DNA of 64,000 nt from Lucinisca nassula (lineage: Eukaryota > Mollusca > Bivalvia > Lucinida > Lucinidae), in NCBI GenBank assembly GCA_963580285.1, contig OY757017.1:18617003-18681002 (forward strand), read 5' to 3'. Both the position numbers and the translations under genes were made by a program. Shown in pieces: positions 63,719 to 64,000 of the stretch (position 1 is the stretch's first letter; every line of letters starts with the position of its first letter). The notes below the pieces were generated by a model. That model saw only the letters and a list, made by a program, of their open reading frames with translations. It made no database searches and was not told the origin of the DNA.

Positions 63719-64000
63719 CCCCCCCCCCCCCCCCCCATCGGGGCTTGGAGAAATATATGGGCTGCATGATGCTTCCACACAGAGCTGAATCCGACCCGCA
63801 CACGAGTACTTGTAAACCGCTTAGAGGATCTAAGCCTACCCAGGCAAAGCGGTATGCACGAGTCTGACCGTCCATGCTTATAAACCCTATTGCTTTCATT
63901 TGGCGAAAGGCCTGGAGATGTCATTTCATCTCAATGTCGGGTAAAAGTCCCACAAAATTGGAAGCAACGATTCCAAAATGACCTTTACAGTGTTGATGGG
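63719..64000 (+). mobile_element. SINE-A copy, cut by window edge
   Basis: Poly-C (63719-63736) then ATCGGGGCTTGGAGAAATAT to CAGTGTTGATGGG at the last base; the tail lies beyond the window. Confidence 0.88.

Overview
The window looks like gene-poor, A+T-rich nuclear DNA of a marine bivalve mollusc (a heterodont clam is my best guess; this is inference). The main reasons are tandem-core elements ending in a GACGGACGG-type microsatellite plus a terminal stem-loop, which match the bivalve pearl / Helentron-associated (HINE) elements, and a very dense set of short retroelements ending in GACGTTAAAC-type tails. Short open frames are mostly translations of these repeats. I see no complete conserved protein-coding gene, no rRNA, no functional tRNA and no CRISPR.

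The best-defined repeat is a ~300 bp SINE-like family (here SINE-A) with a (CAAA)n 3' tail. It has more than 20 copies, several with clear 10-14 bp target-site duplications (TSDs), and some inserted in other repeats or in each other. tRNA-headed families are SINE-B (~165 bp, ACTC tail), SINE-C, SINE-D and SINE-E; SINE-E shares its core and tail with SINE-A. Two families of small inverted-repeat elements (M1, TTAACCCTTATC ends; M2, TTAACCCATTTTGTACC ends) share a ~65 bp internal palindrome whose arms co-vary. A third family (H) carries a central hairpin around TACTCGTTAGAACCGCCTC. A 584 bp hAT-type element with an 8 bp TSD lies at 9160-9743.

Layout. 1-10 kb: element termini, SINEs, M1/M2, a possible decayed exon near 6.9 kb and the hAT element. 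10-20 kb: diverged local duplications and palindromes. 20-27 kb: two large tandem-core arrays, the second interrupted by SINE-E and SINE-A, then a 62 bp minisatellite. 27.1-30.1 kb: a 3.07 kb segment repeated in the same orientation at 57.5-60.6 kb with the same internal SINE insertions. 30-40 kb: minisatellites, M1/M2/H elements and a satellite made from half of the shared palindrome. 40.7-42.7 kb: two decayed non-LTR retrotransposon fragments in opposite orientation. 43-47.8 kb: a large inverted duplication carrying a 93-codon frame conserved in both arms. 47.8-49.3 kb: a second large inverted repeat. 49.6-50.8 kb: two phase-compatible exon-like segments. 51-64 kb: more SINE, H and tandem-core elements.

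No operon or pathway can be drawn. What can be read is an order of insertion: SINEs into tandem-core arrays, SINE into SINE, SINE into H, and SINEs inserted before the 3 kb duplication.
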